DNA from: Fodinibacter sp963834965
GTDB taxonomy: Bacteria > Actinomycetota > Actinomycetes > Actinomycetales > Dermatophilaceae
Assembly (NCBI GenBank): GCA_963834965.1
Contig: CAWIEI010000017.1
Span: 310,001-374,000, forward strand
Direction of reading: 5' to 3'
Length of the DNA stretch: 64,000 nucleotides
In this document: piece by piece, positions 43,977 through 52,053 of the stretch
How the letters are laid out: every line of letters starts with the position of its first letter
Numbering within the stretch: the first letter of the stretch is position 1
Made by a program: the position numbers and the translations under genes
Notes under the pieces: model-generated
Databases searched by the model: none
Seen by the model: only the letters and a program-made list of their open reading frames with translations
Told to the model about the DNA's origin: nothing

Positions 43977-44005
43977 AGCGTAGTGATGATCATCGACGGT
44001 GAACA
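43977..44005 (-). promoter_or_regulatory. Promoter-like element upstream of cassette 2
   Basis: TGTTCA (44000-44005), 17 bases, TACGCT (43977-43982) on the minus strand, about 45 bases before the protease ATG. Sequence downstream of it differs between the two cassettes, whereas the element and everything upstream are conserved. Confidence 0.5.
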
Positions 44006-44300
44006 GGAGCCCGCCCGGACCCCCCTGATACGTCCGAACTTCACCTACTCTTCCGCGCGCCCGCGAGGGGAGCACGCTCGCAGCGGTCCGGTCGGCACGG
44101 CATCCGAAAAGAAGTTGGGGATGCCGTGTATCACCGGGGCGGGACCCCGCTCTTCTATCCCGTCGGACCCTTACAAGGACCGCGAACGTCGACCGGCTCG
44201 TTTCAGGGGCCAGCCGGTCGGCCCGCGGAACTTCAGGGGCGTCGCGGCACCGGGTTTCAGAGGCGCGGTGCACGGGACGACGGTTCCGCAACACGGGGAC

Positions 44301-44350
44301 CGGCCACGCCGGGCGCAGCACCGCAGGGGGTGCGGCACCTGGCGTGGCCG
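44301..44350 (-). terminator. Stem-loop equivalent to 38298-38347
   Basis: Arms 44301-44316 and 44335-44350 keep the pairing of copy 1 with one G-U wobble and one C-A mismatch. It lies about 70 bases after the YtxH-like gene. Confidence 0.55.
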
Positions 44351-44419
44351 TCGTGCTCCGGAGGCAGGCCGACCGGATGGGGTCGTGGCCCCGACTGCGA
44401 TCCGTCTGCGCGGAGGGGC

Positions 44420-44788
44420 TCAGGCGGCGCCGTCGGTGCGCGACGTGGCGGCGGCCCAGGGGTCGGCGCCGGAGCCGGTCGGCGAGGGTGCCGGTCGGCC
44501 GTTCGTCGCGCCGTTGCCCGTGCCCGGCTCGATGACCTCGGCCTCGACGGTGCGGCTCGTGCGCAGCTTCTCACCGGTGGCGCGGGCGGCGTCGGCCACC
44601 ATGTCGGCGACCGCCGGGGCCGCCTTGGTACGGGCGACCTCCTTGGCGTTGTAGACCTGCTTCTGCACCGGGCCGGAGTTCCACACCTTGCCCGAGGTAC
44701 GGCGGATCTGCTCGTAGCGATGCCTGCCCGCACGCGCCCCGAGCACGTAACCGGCGGCCATGCCGGCGATGAACGTCAGCTTCCCCAT
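44420..44788 (-). CDS. YtxH-like membrane-anchored protein
   Basis: This 122-aa protein starts MGKLTFIAGMAAGYVLGARAGRHRYEQIRR, the glycine-rich N-terminal helix of YtxH-type proteins. A charged helical region and a disordered Gly/Pro tail that includes ADPWAAA follow. AGAGGAG before the ATG decides the start. Its role is not known; YtxH proteins are linked to general stress in Firmicutes. Confidence 0.7.
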   Translation of the reverse strand: MGKLTFIAGMAAGYVLGARAGRHRYEQIRRTSGKVWNSGPVQKQVYNAKEVARTKAAPAVADMVADAARATGEKLRTSRTVEAEVIEPGTGNGATNGRPAPSPTGSGADPWAAATSRTDGAA

Positions 44789-44901
44789 GGGGTGGCTCCT
44801 CTCGTCGGCCTCCGACCCTACCTGCCCCTTCGGTCCGGATGCCGTGCGCTTGCCAGAGCGGTCCGTCATACCCTTGTCCTCGCCCGGCTGTGCGCCGGGT
44901 T

Positions 44902-44988
44902 GGAGGGCTCGCATAGTGGCCTAGTGCGGCGGTCTTGAAAACCGCTATGGCGGCAACGTCATCGTGGGTTCGAATCCCACGCCCTCCG
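44902..44988 (+). tRNA. tRNA-Ser (anticodon UGA)
   Basis: This is an 87-nt class II tRNA: acceptor GGAGGGC/GCCCTCC, anticodon loop CTTGAAA (UGA, decodes UCA), long variable arm, T-loop GGTTCGAATCC, discriminator G. CCA is not encoded. Confidence 0.95.
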
Positions 44989-45030
44989 CAACGCCGCCCG
45001 GCGCTCGCGCCGTGCGGCGCTGCGGAGGGC
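44981..45030. repeat. Inverted repeat using the 3' acceptor strand of tRNA-Ser(UGA)
   Basis: GCCCTCCGCA (44981-44990), the 3' acceptor strand of the tRNA, is perfectly inverted at 45021-45030 with inner GC-rich pairing. It may act as terminator or processing signal. The rest of 45031-45221 shows no gene and should hold the promoter of the lipoprotein gene. Confidence 0.5.
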
Positions 45031-45221
45031 GGTGGATGACGGGGAGCCTCGAACGCAGTGAGAGGCGGAGTCCGACGCCCGGCGCCGATGGTGATGGTCC
45101 CAAGGGCGTTTGTCGAGGGCCGTTCCGGCTTCACCGCGCACGGTCACGCGGGCCACCACCTCGCGAGTAGCGTCCGTTGTGACCCGTTCCGGGTGCCTGT
45201 GACCACTGAACGGGGTCCGTG

Positions 45222-46850
45222 ATGAACGATCTGCCATGCGGACACCTGCGCTGGGCTCTCCCGGTCCTGCTCTTCCTCGGCGCGTGCACGACACCTGCCG
45301 GGACCTCCCCGGTGGCATCAACTCGTTCCGGCGAGGTCGGCGTCATCGCCTCGATGGCAGAGCAGTACGCCGAGCTGGACCCGACGGCCCGGGAGGCGGA
45401 ACTGCGCACGCTGAGCGCGAGTGTGGAACGCCGGCTCATGACGCTCTCTGGCCTGGAGGACGAGCTGGGTGGGGCCGCTGCCGCCGACGCCGCGTACACC
45501 GACCTGAGCCGAGCGCTGGTCGGCGACCTGCAGGCGACGGCGAGGGCTCGCTCCTTCGGGCGATTCGGCGCTTCTCTTCCCGCTGCCGACCAGCCGAGCA
45601 TCGGGGGGCTCATGTTCGGCAATTTCGTGGTGGCGGGAACCGGGGCCGGCGCGATCGTCGCGTCGACCAACGAGGTCACGCCCGCCGCACCCGCCAACCG
45701 GACCGGCGCGGAGGAGAACGGGTCGAGCAAGTCCAGCTACACGATCTCCGCAACCGTCAACGAGGCAAAGATCGAGGCAGGTTCGGAGATGACCGTCGAC
45801 GGCATGACCGCCAGGCTCGGCGCTGCCGTCACCGTCGCACCCTGCCCAGACGCCAACGGCCAGTTCACCTCGACCACGAAGCTGTCCGCCGCGGTGAGCT
45901 CTGCCGGAGGGCGGACCGGGTCGAACCTCACCATCGAGGTGGTGATCAAGGGACAGATCGACGATGACGCCCGGCTTGTCTCGTTCGACGTCGACACCAG
46001 GACGCAGTCCGCAAGCTTCGAAAGCGGCAGGGGCCAGTTCCTCGACATGTCGACCGGATGGACGGTCAGGGGTGGGACGCGGGACAACTACCGCGGCATG
46101 ATCAACCGCACCGGGGGAGAGGTCACCAGCCAGTTCATCGACCAGCAGCGCCGCTGGGGCACGCTGACGGCGATGATGATGCAGGACAAGGCGGTGGAGG
46201 CCGCGAAGCAGGGCTGGGAGTCGGGTCGTTGCGTCTCGCTGAAGCCGACGGCCCAGCCGGGCAAGCGAACCGGACTGAAACCGAAGGCATCTTTGAAACT
46301 CCTCGCGCCGCCGCGCAGCAAGGTCGACGGGAGCCCCGTGGGTGGCACCGTCACGGCCGCCATGAGTGGCACCACGTCCGTGGACCCTTCGGGAAGCAAG
46401 GTCAAGGCGGACGCAACCTTCACCGTCATCGCCCCGGGGGAGAAGGACATGAAGTCCACGGTCACCCTCGAAGCACGGTCCAAGCGGGGGGTGGCGAAGG
46501 CCGACGTCGTCGTCGACACCAAGGCCGGCCCGTACACCGCCAGCGGAAAAGCCGGCAACATCTCGTTCAGCGGCAGTATCGCGGACCTGACCCAGCCGTT
46601 CACGATCAAGGGCGAGGGTGGTGCCAAGCTCACCTTCTCCTACGCCCCGAGCGACGACTCCGGCCGAAAGGGGCGGATGACGTACACGGGCACGGTCGGC
46701 GGGTACAAGCTCTCCGGCGGAGGGGGCTACACCATCGCCGGTGACGAGGGCGACGTGCTGATGCTCACCCAGACGAGCGACGCCTGCGCCGCCGGACCGC
46801 TCGGCTGCATCGGCGGCGACGCGTCGATCACGCTCACGCCCACCGGATAG
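45222..46850 (+). CDS. Putative lipoprotein of unknown function
   Basis: This 542-aa protein has a lipobox signal (ALPVLLFLGAC, lipidated Cys22). The mature protein starts with a helical section (about 40-110, AREAELRTLSASVERRLMTL). A long strand-rich, Ser/Thr/Gly/Lys-rich region then lacks recognisable domains (SAVSSAGGRTGSNLTIEVVI, GGTVTAAMSGTTSVDPSGSK). It ends ASITLTPTG. ATG follows an in-frame GTG by one codon; either could serve. It is likely a surface-anchored protein with immunoglobulin-like or beta-sandwich repeats, which is inference. Confidence 0.7.
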   Translation: MNDLPCGHLRWALPVLLFLGACTTPAGTSPVASTRSGEVGVIASMAEQYAELDPTAREAELRTLSASVERRLMTLSGLEDELGGAAAADAAYTDLSRALVGDLQATARARSFGRFGASLPAADQPSIGGLMFGNFVVAGTGAGAIVASTNEVTPAAPANRTGAEENGSSKSSYTISATVNEAKIEAGSEMTVDGMTARLGAAVTVAPCPDANGQFTSTTKLSAAVSSAGGRTGSNLTIEVVIKGQIDDDARLVSFDVDTRTQSASFESGRGQFLDMSTGWTVRGGTRDNYRGMINRTGGEVTSQFIDQQRRWGTLTAMMMQDKAVEAAKQGWESGRCVSLKPTAQPGKRTGLKPKASLKLLAPPRSKVDGSPVGGTVTAAMSGTTSVDPSGSKVKADATFTVIAPGEKDMKSTVTLEARSKRGVAKADVVVDTKAGPYTASGKAGNISFSGSIADLTQPFTIKGEGGAKLTFSYAPSDDSGRKGRMTYTGTVGGYKLSGGGGYTIAGDEGDVLMLTQTSDACAAGPLGCIGGDASITLTPTG

Positions 46851-46864
46851 GTTGTCGGTCACCT

Positions 46865-46883
46865 CGCGCACAGGCGATGCGCG
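46865..46883. terminator. Short hairpin between convergent lipoprotein and lacI genes
   Basis: CGCGCA and TGCGCG (46865-46870, 46878-46883) pair around a 7-nt loop. It is weak, but it is the only stem in a 43-base gap. Confidence 0.35.
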
Positions 46884-46893
46884 CTGAGTTGGG

Positions 46894-47928
46894 TCAGGTC
46901 GCGGGTGGGATCTCGCCGGAGCCGCGGGCGACCAGGGTCGGCTCGAGCACGATGTGCCGGGGCGGTGAGGTGTTGCCACCGATGCGGTCGAACAGCAGGT
47001 CGGCCACCGCCTTGCCGATGCGGGCGACGTCCTGCCGGATGACGGTCAGCGGCGGGTCGAGCAGGTCGGCGAGGGGGAAGTCGTCGAAGCCGACCAGCGC
47101 CACATCGCGGCGCAGGCCCCGTTCGGCGAGGGCACGAACTACCCCGGCGGAGAGAATGTTTCGCGCAGTGAAGACCGCCGTCGGCGGGTCGTCGAGGGCG
47201 AGCAGCTCGTGCATCACCTCGGTCGCCTCGTCGGTCGACCGCAGCCCCGTCACGACCAGGCGCGGGTCGGGGCGCAGGCCGCGCTCGGCATACGCGTCGG
47301 TGAACCCGGCCAGGCGGCGCTCGGCCGTGGGGATGGTCGGCAGGTCGATGAGCGCCGCGATGCGCCGGTGCCCTTGCGCGAGCAGGTGCTCGGCGGCGAG
47401 CCGCCCGCCACGCTCGTTGTCGACGGTGACCGAGTCGACGTCGATGCCGCGGGGCGGTCGGTCGACGAACACGGCAGGCGTACCCGAGCGCAGCTCGCTG
47501 ACGAGGTAGTCCTGGCGCAGGCTCGCGGGCATGATCACCAGGCCGTCCACCCGGCGGGTGACGAGGTCGTGGACGAGCTCCTGCTCGCGGTCGGCGCCCT
47601 CGTCGAGGCTGGCGGCGAGCACCGCCGTGCCGTGCCGGCGGGCGGCGTCCTCGAGTGCGCGAAGAAGGCTGGCGGAGAACGAGTTCGACAGGTCCTGCAC
47701 CAACGCGCCGATCAGGCCGGTGCGAGCCCCGTTGCGCCGCAGGTTGCTGGCGGCAAGGTTGGGGCGGTAGTCGAGCCGCTTGACGGCGGCGGTCACCCGC
47801 TCGCGGACGTCGGGCGAGACGCCGGGCTCGTCGTTGACCACCCGGGACACCGTCTTCAGGCTGACCCCCGCCAGAGCCGCGACGTCGCGCATGGTGGCCC
47901 GGTTGCTCTGACCTGACAACGATGTCAC
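46894..47928 (-). CDS. LacI-family repressor of the Frc-type sugar operon
   Basis: This regulator of about 344 aa has a LacI helix-turn-helix (TMRDVAALAGVSLKTVSRVV), hinge YRPNLAASNLRR, and a periplasmic-binding-like ligand domain (TGLIGALVQDLSNSF to VGFDDFPLADLLDPPLTVIR). I start it at the GTG of VTSLSGQSNRATM. Reading from an ATG 12 codons further in would delete the residue before the first helix. The gene diverges from the sugar ABC operon, and two TGACAACG-type operators lie at its start and in the intergenic region, so it controls itself and the transporter. Confidence 0.88.
   Translation of the reverse strand: MTSLSGQSNRATMRDVAALAGVSLKTVSRVVNDEPGVSPDVRERVTAAVKRLDYRPNLAASNLRRNGARTGLIGALVQDLSNSFSASLLRALEDAARRHGTAVLAASLDEGADREQELVHDLVTRRVDGLVIMPASLRQDYLVSELRSGTPAVFVDRPPRGIDVDSVTVDNERGGRLAAEHLLAQGHRRIAALIDLPTIPTAERRLAGFTDAYAERGLRPDPRLVVTGLRSTDEATEVMHELLALDDPPTAVFTARNILSAGVVRALAERGLRRDVALVGFDDFPLADLLDPPLTVIRQDVARIGKAVADLLFDRIGGNTSPPRHIVLEPTLVARGSGEIPPAT
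47914..47927. promoter_or_regulatory. LacI operator O1
   Basis: TGACAACGATGTCA is a palindrome with one central mismatch at the 5' end of the lacI gene. Confidence 0.7.
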
Positions 47929-47991
47929 TTTCACATCACGATGTGTAGTCCATGGGTTGACCTGAGCGCAAGTAGCCGCTAGAACTACTCG

Positions 47992-48005
47992 TGACAACGT
48001 TGTCA
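47992..48005. promoter_or_regulatory. LacI operator O2
   Basis: TGACAACGTTGTCA is a perfect 14-bp palindrome with the central CG of LacI-family sites, 45 bases upstream of the binding-protein start. Its centre is 78 bases from O1. Confidence 0.85.
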
Positions 48006-48049
48006 AGACGCGGTCGGCCCAGTACAGCACTCAAAGGAGAGTTCGCCCC

Positions 48050-49162
48050 ATGCACATCCGTCACGTTTCGTCCTCGCGCACGGTGCGCCGGGCCCTCGCG
48101 TCCGCCGGCATCGTCGGCCTCGCGCTCGGCGCCGCGGCCTGTGGTTCCAGCGACAGCGGCTCCGGGGGCTCCGGCTCCGGCGGCAACGAGAAGATCGGCG
48201 TCGCGCTGATCACCAAGGACTCGTCGAACCCGTTCTTCGTCGCCATGCAGAACGGCGCCAAGGCCGACGCGGCCAAGCAGAACGTCAACCTCACCGTCGC
48301 CTCAGGCAAGCAGGAGGGTGACGACCAGGGTCAGATCACCGCCATCGAAGACGCGATCGCCCGCGGTGACAAGGGCATCCTGATCACCCCGATGTCGACC
48401 GGCGTCAACGCCGCGATCAAGAAGGCCCGCGACGCCGGCCTCTACGTCATCGCCCTCGACACCCCGCCCGACCCGGCCAACACCGTCGACATCACCTTCG
48501 CCACCGACAACCGGCTCGCCGGCCAGCTGATCGGCAAGTGGGCGGCATCCACGCTCGACGGCAAGGCGGCCACCATCGCGCTGCTCGACCTGTTCAACGA
48601 CAAGATCGTCTCCGTCGACTACAACCGTGACCAGGGCTTCCTCGAGGGCATGGGCATCGACGTCGCGGACCCGAAGAAGAACGGTGACGAGGCCCCCAGC
48701 GGCAAGTACACCGGGGGCAAGGGCGGCGACTACACGATCGTCTGCAACGAGGCGGGCAACGGCGCCGAGGACGGTGGCCGTACCGCCATGGAGAACTGCC
48801 TGTCCAAGAACCCGAAGATCAACGTCGTCTACACGATCAACGAGCCCACCGCCGTGGGTGCGAACACGGCGCTCAAGGCGGCCGGCATCAGCGACGCCAT
48901 CGTCGTCTCGATCGACGGCGGCTGCGCCGGCGTCAAGTCGGTCAAGGACGGCGTCATCGGCGCCACCGCCCAGCAGTACCCGCTGAAGATGGCGACCATG
49001 GGCATGGAGGCGATCGCCTCGATCGCCCGCGGTGGCACCAAGCCGACCACCTCCGAGGGCCTCGACTTCTTCAACACCGGCGTCGCGCTCGTCACCGACA
49101 AGCCGGCGGCTGGGGTCGACAGCATCACCACCGACGCCGCCTCGAAGATCTGCTGGGGCTGA
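48050..49162 (+). CDS. frcB: Sugar-binding lipoprotein of an Frc-type ABC transporter
   Basis: This 370-aa protein has a lipobox (LGAAAC, Cys31) and a Peripla_BP_4 fold (IGVALITKDSSNPFFVAMQN, GILITPMSTGVNAAIKKARD, VVSIDGGCAGVKSVKDGVIG). The EDAIARGDKGILITP and VYTINEPTAVGAN stretches resemble the fructose-binding FrcB of rhizobia. AAAGGAGA precedes the ATG. It leads the three-gene transporter operon under the LacI operator. Fructose is the best guess; ribose or another monosaccharide is possible. Confidence 0.85.
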   Translation: MHIRHVSSSRTVRRALASAGIVGLALGAAACGSSDSGSGGSGSGGNEKIGVALITKDSSNPFFVAMQNGAKADAAKQNVNLTVASGKQEGDDQGQITAIEDAIARGDKGILITPMSTGVNAAIKKARDAGLYVIALDTPPDPANTVDITFATDNRLAGQLIGKWAASTLDGKAATIALLDLFNDKIVSVDYNRDQGFLEGMGIDVADPKKNGDEAPSGKYTGGKGGDYTIVCNEAGNGAEDGGRTAMENCLSKNPKINVVYTINEPTAVGANTALKAAGISDAIVVSIDGGCAGVKSVKDGVIGATAQQYPLKMATMGMEAIASIARGGTKPTTSEGLDFFNTGVALVTDKPAAGVDSITTDAASKICWG

Positions 49163-49168
49163 CCCCGG

Positions 49169-50194
49169 ATGTCGTCGTCCACATCTGCTGCCGCCGCCGA
49201 GTTCGCTCGGCGGCGGCAGAGCCCCGCCCAGCGGCTGCAGAGCCTGCTCCACTCCTACCCCTGGCTCAGCCCGCTCATCCTGTTCGTCGTCACGTTCGCC
49301 TTCTTCTCGGTCCTCAACCCGAGGTTCGCCGAGCCGGGTGGGATCTCGATCCTCATCCAGCAGACGGCCATCGTGGCGGCGCTCGGCATCGGCCAGACCC
49401 TGATCATCCTCACCGCCGGCATCGACCTGTCGGTCGGCGCGATCACCATCCTCGCGATGATGATCATGGCGACCCTCGCCGCCGACAACGGGATCCCCGG
49501 GCTGCTGGCCCTGGTGATCGGCATCGCCATGGCGGTGGCGGCCGGGTTCCTCAACGGCATCCTCGTGACCAAGGTCAACCTGCCCCCCTTCATCGTCACC
49601 CTGGGCACGCTGTCGATCTTCACGGCCATCGCGCTGCTGTACTCCGGCGGCTCGAGCATCCAGCAGGACAAGCTGCCGCGGCTGCTGAACTTCCTCGGTG
49701 AGGGCTTCGGCCCACGGGGTGGGTTGCGGCTCACCTGGGGCGTGGTGCTCGTGGTGGTCCTGTACCTCATCGTGGGCTTCGCGCTGGGCCAGACCGCCTG
49801 GGGCAGGCACGTCTACGCAGTGGGCGACGACCCCGAGTCGGCCCGCCTGTCCGGTGTCGCCAGCAAGCGCGTGCTGCTGTCGGTCTACACCGTGGCGGGG
49901 CTGATCTACGGCTTCGCGGCGTGGGCCCTCATCGGCCGGTCCGGCGCGGCTACCCCGAACGCGATCACCGACGCCAACCTCGCGTCGATCACGGCGGTCG
50001 TCATCGGTGGCACGTCGCTGTTCGGTGGTCGTGGCCGGCTGATCGGCACCCTGCTCGGTGCGCTGATCGTGCAGTCGTTCAGCTTCGGCCTGTCCCTGGC
50101 GGGCGTCAACCAGCAGTGGCGGCTCCTCGCCACCGGTGTGCTGGTGCTCGTCGCGGTCACCGTCGACCAGTGGATCCGGAAGGTGAAGTCATGA
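49169..50194 (+). CDS. frcC: Sugar ABC transporter permease (Frc/Rbs type)
   Basis: This 341-aa permease of the BPD_transp_2 family has about nine to ten helices. The family signature is ILTAGIDLSVGAITILAMMI and GDDPESARLSGVASKRVLLSVY. It starts six bases after frcB and its stop overlaps the ATPase ATG. It forms the homodimeric channel. Confidence 0.88.
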   Translation: MSSSTSAAAAEFARRRQSPAQRLQSLLHSYPWLSPLILFVVTFAFFSVLNPRFAEPGGISILIQQTAIVAALGIGQTLIILTAGIDLSVGAITILAMMIMATLAADNGIPGLLALVIGIAMAVAAGFLNGILVTKVNLPPFIVTLGTLSIFTAIALLYSGGSSIQQDKLPRLLNFLGEGFGPRGGLRLTWGVVLVVVLYLIVGFALGQTAWGRHVYAVGDDPESARLSGVASKRVLLSVYTVAGLIYGFAAWALIGRSGAATPNAITDANLASITAVVIGGTSLFGGRGRLIGTLLGALIVQSFSFGLSLAGVNQQWRLLATGVLVLVAVTVDQWIRKVKS

Positions 50195-51027
50195 GCACCA
50201 TCGAGCGGCTCCCGCTGAGCATCGACCACATCCCCGAGGAGAAGCGGTCGAAGTACGACGCCGACCCGATCCTGTCGGCACGCGGCCTGGTCATCACCTT
50301 CGGCCGAGTCATCGGTCTCGACGGTGTCAACCTCGACCTGTACCGGGGTGAGGTGCTGGCGGTCATCGGTGACAACGGGGCCGGCAAGTCGACCTTGATC
50401 AAGTGCATCTGTGGCGCCTACACGGCTGACTCCGGAGAGATCTGGCTCGACGGCAACCGGGTCGACTTCAAGCGTCCGCAGGACGCGCGCGAGGCCGGCA
50501 TCGAGACCGTCTACCAGCAGCTGGCCGTCATCCCGGCGCTCGACATCGCGAGCAACCTCTACCTCGCCCGCGAGGAGCGCCGGCCGGGCCCGCTCGGGTC
50601 GGTGCTGCGGATGCTCGACAAGAAGGGCATGAAGGAGCGCGCCGGCGACTCGGTGCAGAAGCTCGGCATCCAGACGATCCAGAACATGGGTCAGGCGGTC
50701 GAGACCCTGTCCGGTGGTCAGCGCCAGGCCGTCGCCGTGGCTCGTGCCGCGGCGTTCGGCAGCAAGGTGGTCGTGCTCGACGAGCCGACCGCCGCGCTGG
50801 GCGTCAAGGAGTCGGGGATGGTCCTCGACATGGTCAAGCAGCTGCGCGACAGCGGCATGGCCGTGATCCTGATCAGCCACAACATGCCCCACGTGTGGGA
50901 GGTCGCCGACCGCATCCACATCCAGCGCCTCGGCGGCTGCGCGGGGGTCATCTCCCCGCAGTCGCACGACATGGGAGAGGGCGTGGCCATCATGACCGGC
51001 GCGACGACGCTCGAAGCGGCCGGGTGA
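50191..51027 (+). CDS. frcA: Sugar ABC transporter ATP-binding protein (FrcA-like)
   Basis: This 278-aa ATPase has a single ABC domain: Walker A GDNGAGKST, signature LSGGQRQAVAVARAAAFGSK, Walker B VVVLDEPTAALGVKES. Ribose-type ATPases usually have two fused domains; a single domain with FVADRIHIQRLGG-like tail and ETVYQQLAVIPALDIASNLY is the FrcA form. It is last in the operon, followed by a terminator. Confidence 0.88.
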   Translation: MSTIERLPLSIDHIPEEKRSKYDADPILSARGLVITFGRVIGLDGVNLDLYRGEVLAVIGDNGAGKSTLIKCICGAYTADSGEIWLDGNRVDFKRPQDAREAGIETVYQQLAVIPALDIASNLYLAREERRPGPLGSVLRMLDKKGMKERAGDSVQKLGIQTIQNMGQAVETLSGGQRQAVAVARAAAFGSKVVVLDEPTAALGVKESGMVLDMVKQLRDSGMAVILISHNMPHVWEVADRIHIQRLGGCAGVISPQSHDMGEGVAIMTGATTLEAAG

Positions 51028-51064
51028 CCGGCCACCGGCGACCCTCGCCCTGCTAGACGCGGGT

Positions 51065-51095
51065 CGCCGCACCTGACGGACGACCAGGTGCGGCG
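51065..51095 (+). terminator. Terminator of the frc operon
   Basis: CGCCGCACCTG (51065-51075) and CAGGTGCGGCG (51085-51095) are perfect 11-bp arms, 38 bases after the frcA stop. Confidence 0.8.
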
Positions 51096-51123
51096 GCTCG
51101 TCCCCAACGACCCCGTTGTCCCC

Positions 51124-51152
51124 GCGGCCGGCCGACCCGATCGGCCGGCCGC
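51124..51152. promoter_or_regulatory. Perfect GC-rich stem-loop upstream of the universal stress gene
   Basis: GCGGCCGGCCGA (51124-51135) is inverted at 51141-51152 with a 5-nt loop. It lies 38 bases before the usp ATG, so it is either a second terminator for frc or a structured leader of usp. Confidence 0.5.
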
Positions 51153-51190
51153 ACCCATTCCTGCACCTGCACCGGAACCCGGAGAACGTC

Positions 51191-51589
51191 ATGACGATCG
51201 TCGTCGGATACATCCCCCGCCCCGAGGGCCTGGCTGCCGTCGACGCCGCCATCATCGAGGCAGAGCGTCGCGCGGAGCGGCTCGTGGTGGTCAACACCGG
51301 CCACCACGGTGACAACACCGACCCCAGCTACGCCGCCCCGCAGGACCTCGACGCCCTCGACGCGCAGCTCACCGAGCGGGGCATCGAGCACGAGATCCGC
51401 CAGCCCAACCGCGCGTGGGCACCCGCCGACGAGCTGCTCGCCGCCGCGGACGAGGTCGACGCCACCCTGATCGTGATCGGCCTGCGCCGGCGCAGCCCGC
51501 TGGGCAAGCTGATCACCGGCTCGACCGCCCAGCAGGTGCTCCTCGACGCCACGTGCGACGTGCTCGCGGTCAAGGTTCCCGGGTCCTGA
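51191..51589 (+). CDS. Universal stress protein (UspA family)
   Basis: This 132-aa single Usp domain begins MTIVVGYIPRPEGLAAVDAA and ends TGSTAQQVLLDATCDVLAVK. The G-2x-G-9x-G(S/T) ATP-binding pattern is present only approximately (GLRRRSPLGKLITGSTAQQV), so ATP binding is likely. GGAG precedes the ATG. The protein is cytoplasmic, with a stress or starvation role. Confidence 0.85.
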   Translation: MTIVVGYIPRPEGLAAVDAAIIEAERRAERLVVVNTGHHGDNTDPSYAAPQDLDALDAQLTERGIEHEIRQPNRAWAPADELLAAADEVDATLIVIGLRRRSPLGKLITGSTAQQVLLDATCDVLAVKVPGS

Positions 51590-51595
51590 CCTGCG

Positions 51596-51628
51596 GCGAT
51601 GCCGACCCGCGCGCGGGCCCGGCATCGC
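51596..51628 (+). terminator. Terminator of the usp gene
   Basis: GCGATGCCG (51596-51604) pairs with CGGCATCGC (51620-51628), enclosing a self-complementary CCCGCGCGCGGG. Confidence 0.75.
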
Positions 51629-51827
51629 GGCGTCGTCCCGTTGGGTGATCGGTCCTGCTCGTGACGCGCGCCCGGCGCGACTGCGTGCTAGTTTCGCTGT
51701 CGGTTGCAGCATCAGGCTTTCCTGGCAGGTCGAACACCAACGCGCCACAAGGGGACTGGAGTTCGCATCCACGGTCGGTGCGACGTGTGCCGGCCGCGTG
51801 CTACACACAGAAAGAGTTACCCCCGAT

Positions 51828-52031
51828 ATGGCACAGGGCACCGTGAAGTGGTTCAACGCTGAGAAGGGCTTCGGTTTCATCGCCCAGGACGGCGGCGGCC
51901 CCGACGTGTTCGTTCACTACTCCGCCATCGACACCCAGGGCTACCGCTCCCTCGACGAGGCGCAGCGGGTCGAGTTCGAGGTCACCCAGGGCCCCAAGGG
52001 GCCGCAGGCTGACCAGGTCCGCCCCATCTGA
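51828..52031 (+). CDS. cspA: Cold-shock protein (CspA family)
   Basis: This 67-aa OB-fold RNA chaperone has the nucleic-acid motifs RNP1 KGFGFIAQ and RNP2 DVFVHYSAI. The length and the opening MAQGTVKWFNAEKGFGFI are canonical. The ~200 bases between the usp terminator and the ATG hold no other gene and are probably its promoter and long 5' leader, as in other cspA genes. A UUCG-loop terminator follows. Confidence 0.95.
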   Translation: MAQGTVKWFNAEKGFGFIAQDGGGPDVFVHYSAIDTQGYRSLDEAQRVEFEVTQGPKGPQADQVRPI

Positions 52032-52053
52032 CCCGGGTCCCCCGAGTCTTCGC

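Larger units (their letters stand above)
43977..44356. repeat. Conserved non-coding block upstream of cassette 2 (copy 2)
   Basis: This is the second copy of the ~375-bp block. The small hairpin is CGGCATCC 44098-44105 with GGATGCCG 44119-44126, again with a 13-nt loop of different sequence. The stretch ttcaggggcgtc and ggttccgcaacacgggga are shared with copy 1. Beyond 44356 the similarity stops. Confidence 0.85.

Noticed and set aside
43932..44321. N-terminal extension of the cassette-2 protease to 44321
   Set aside because: It would translate the conserved non-coding block; the frame is not open in the paralogous block, and AGGAGA marks the ATG at 43931.
32449..44356. Cassette region as an integrated mobile element
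   Set aside because: No integrase, transposase or tRNA-bounded ends; GC content and codon use look like the neighbours; cysE overlaps its end by 8 bases. Tandem duplication is a simpler reading.
48302..49810. 502-residue minus-strand frame opposite frcB and frcC
   Set aside because: Low-complexity Gly/Asp/Arg/His composition without motifs; the plus strand encodes complete transporter proteins.
51629..51827. Small ORF MTRARRDCVLVSLSVAASGF upstream of cspA as a gene
   Set aside because: It lies within the expected long cspA leader, overlaps the cspA start out of frame and has no clear ribosome-binding site.
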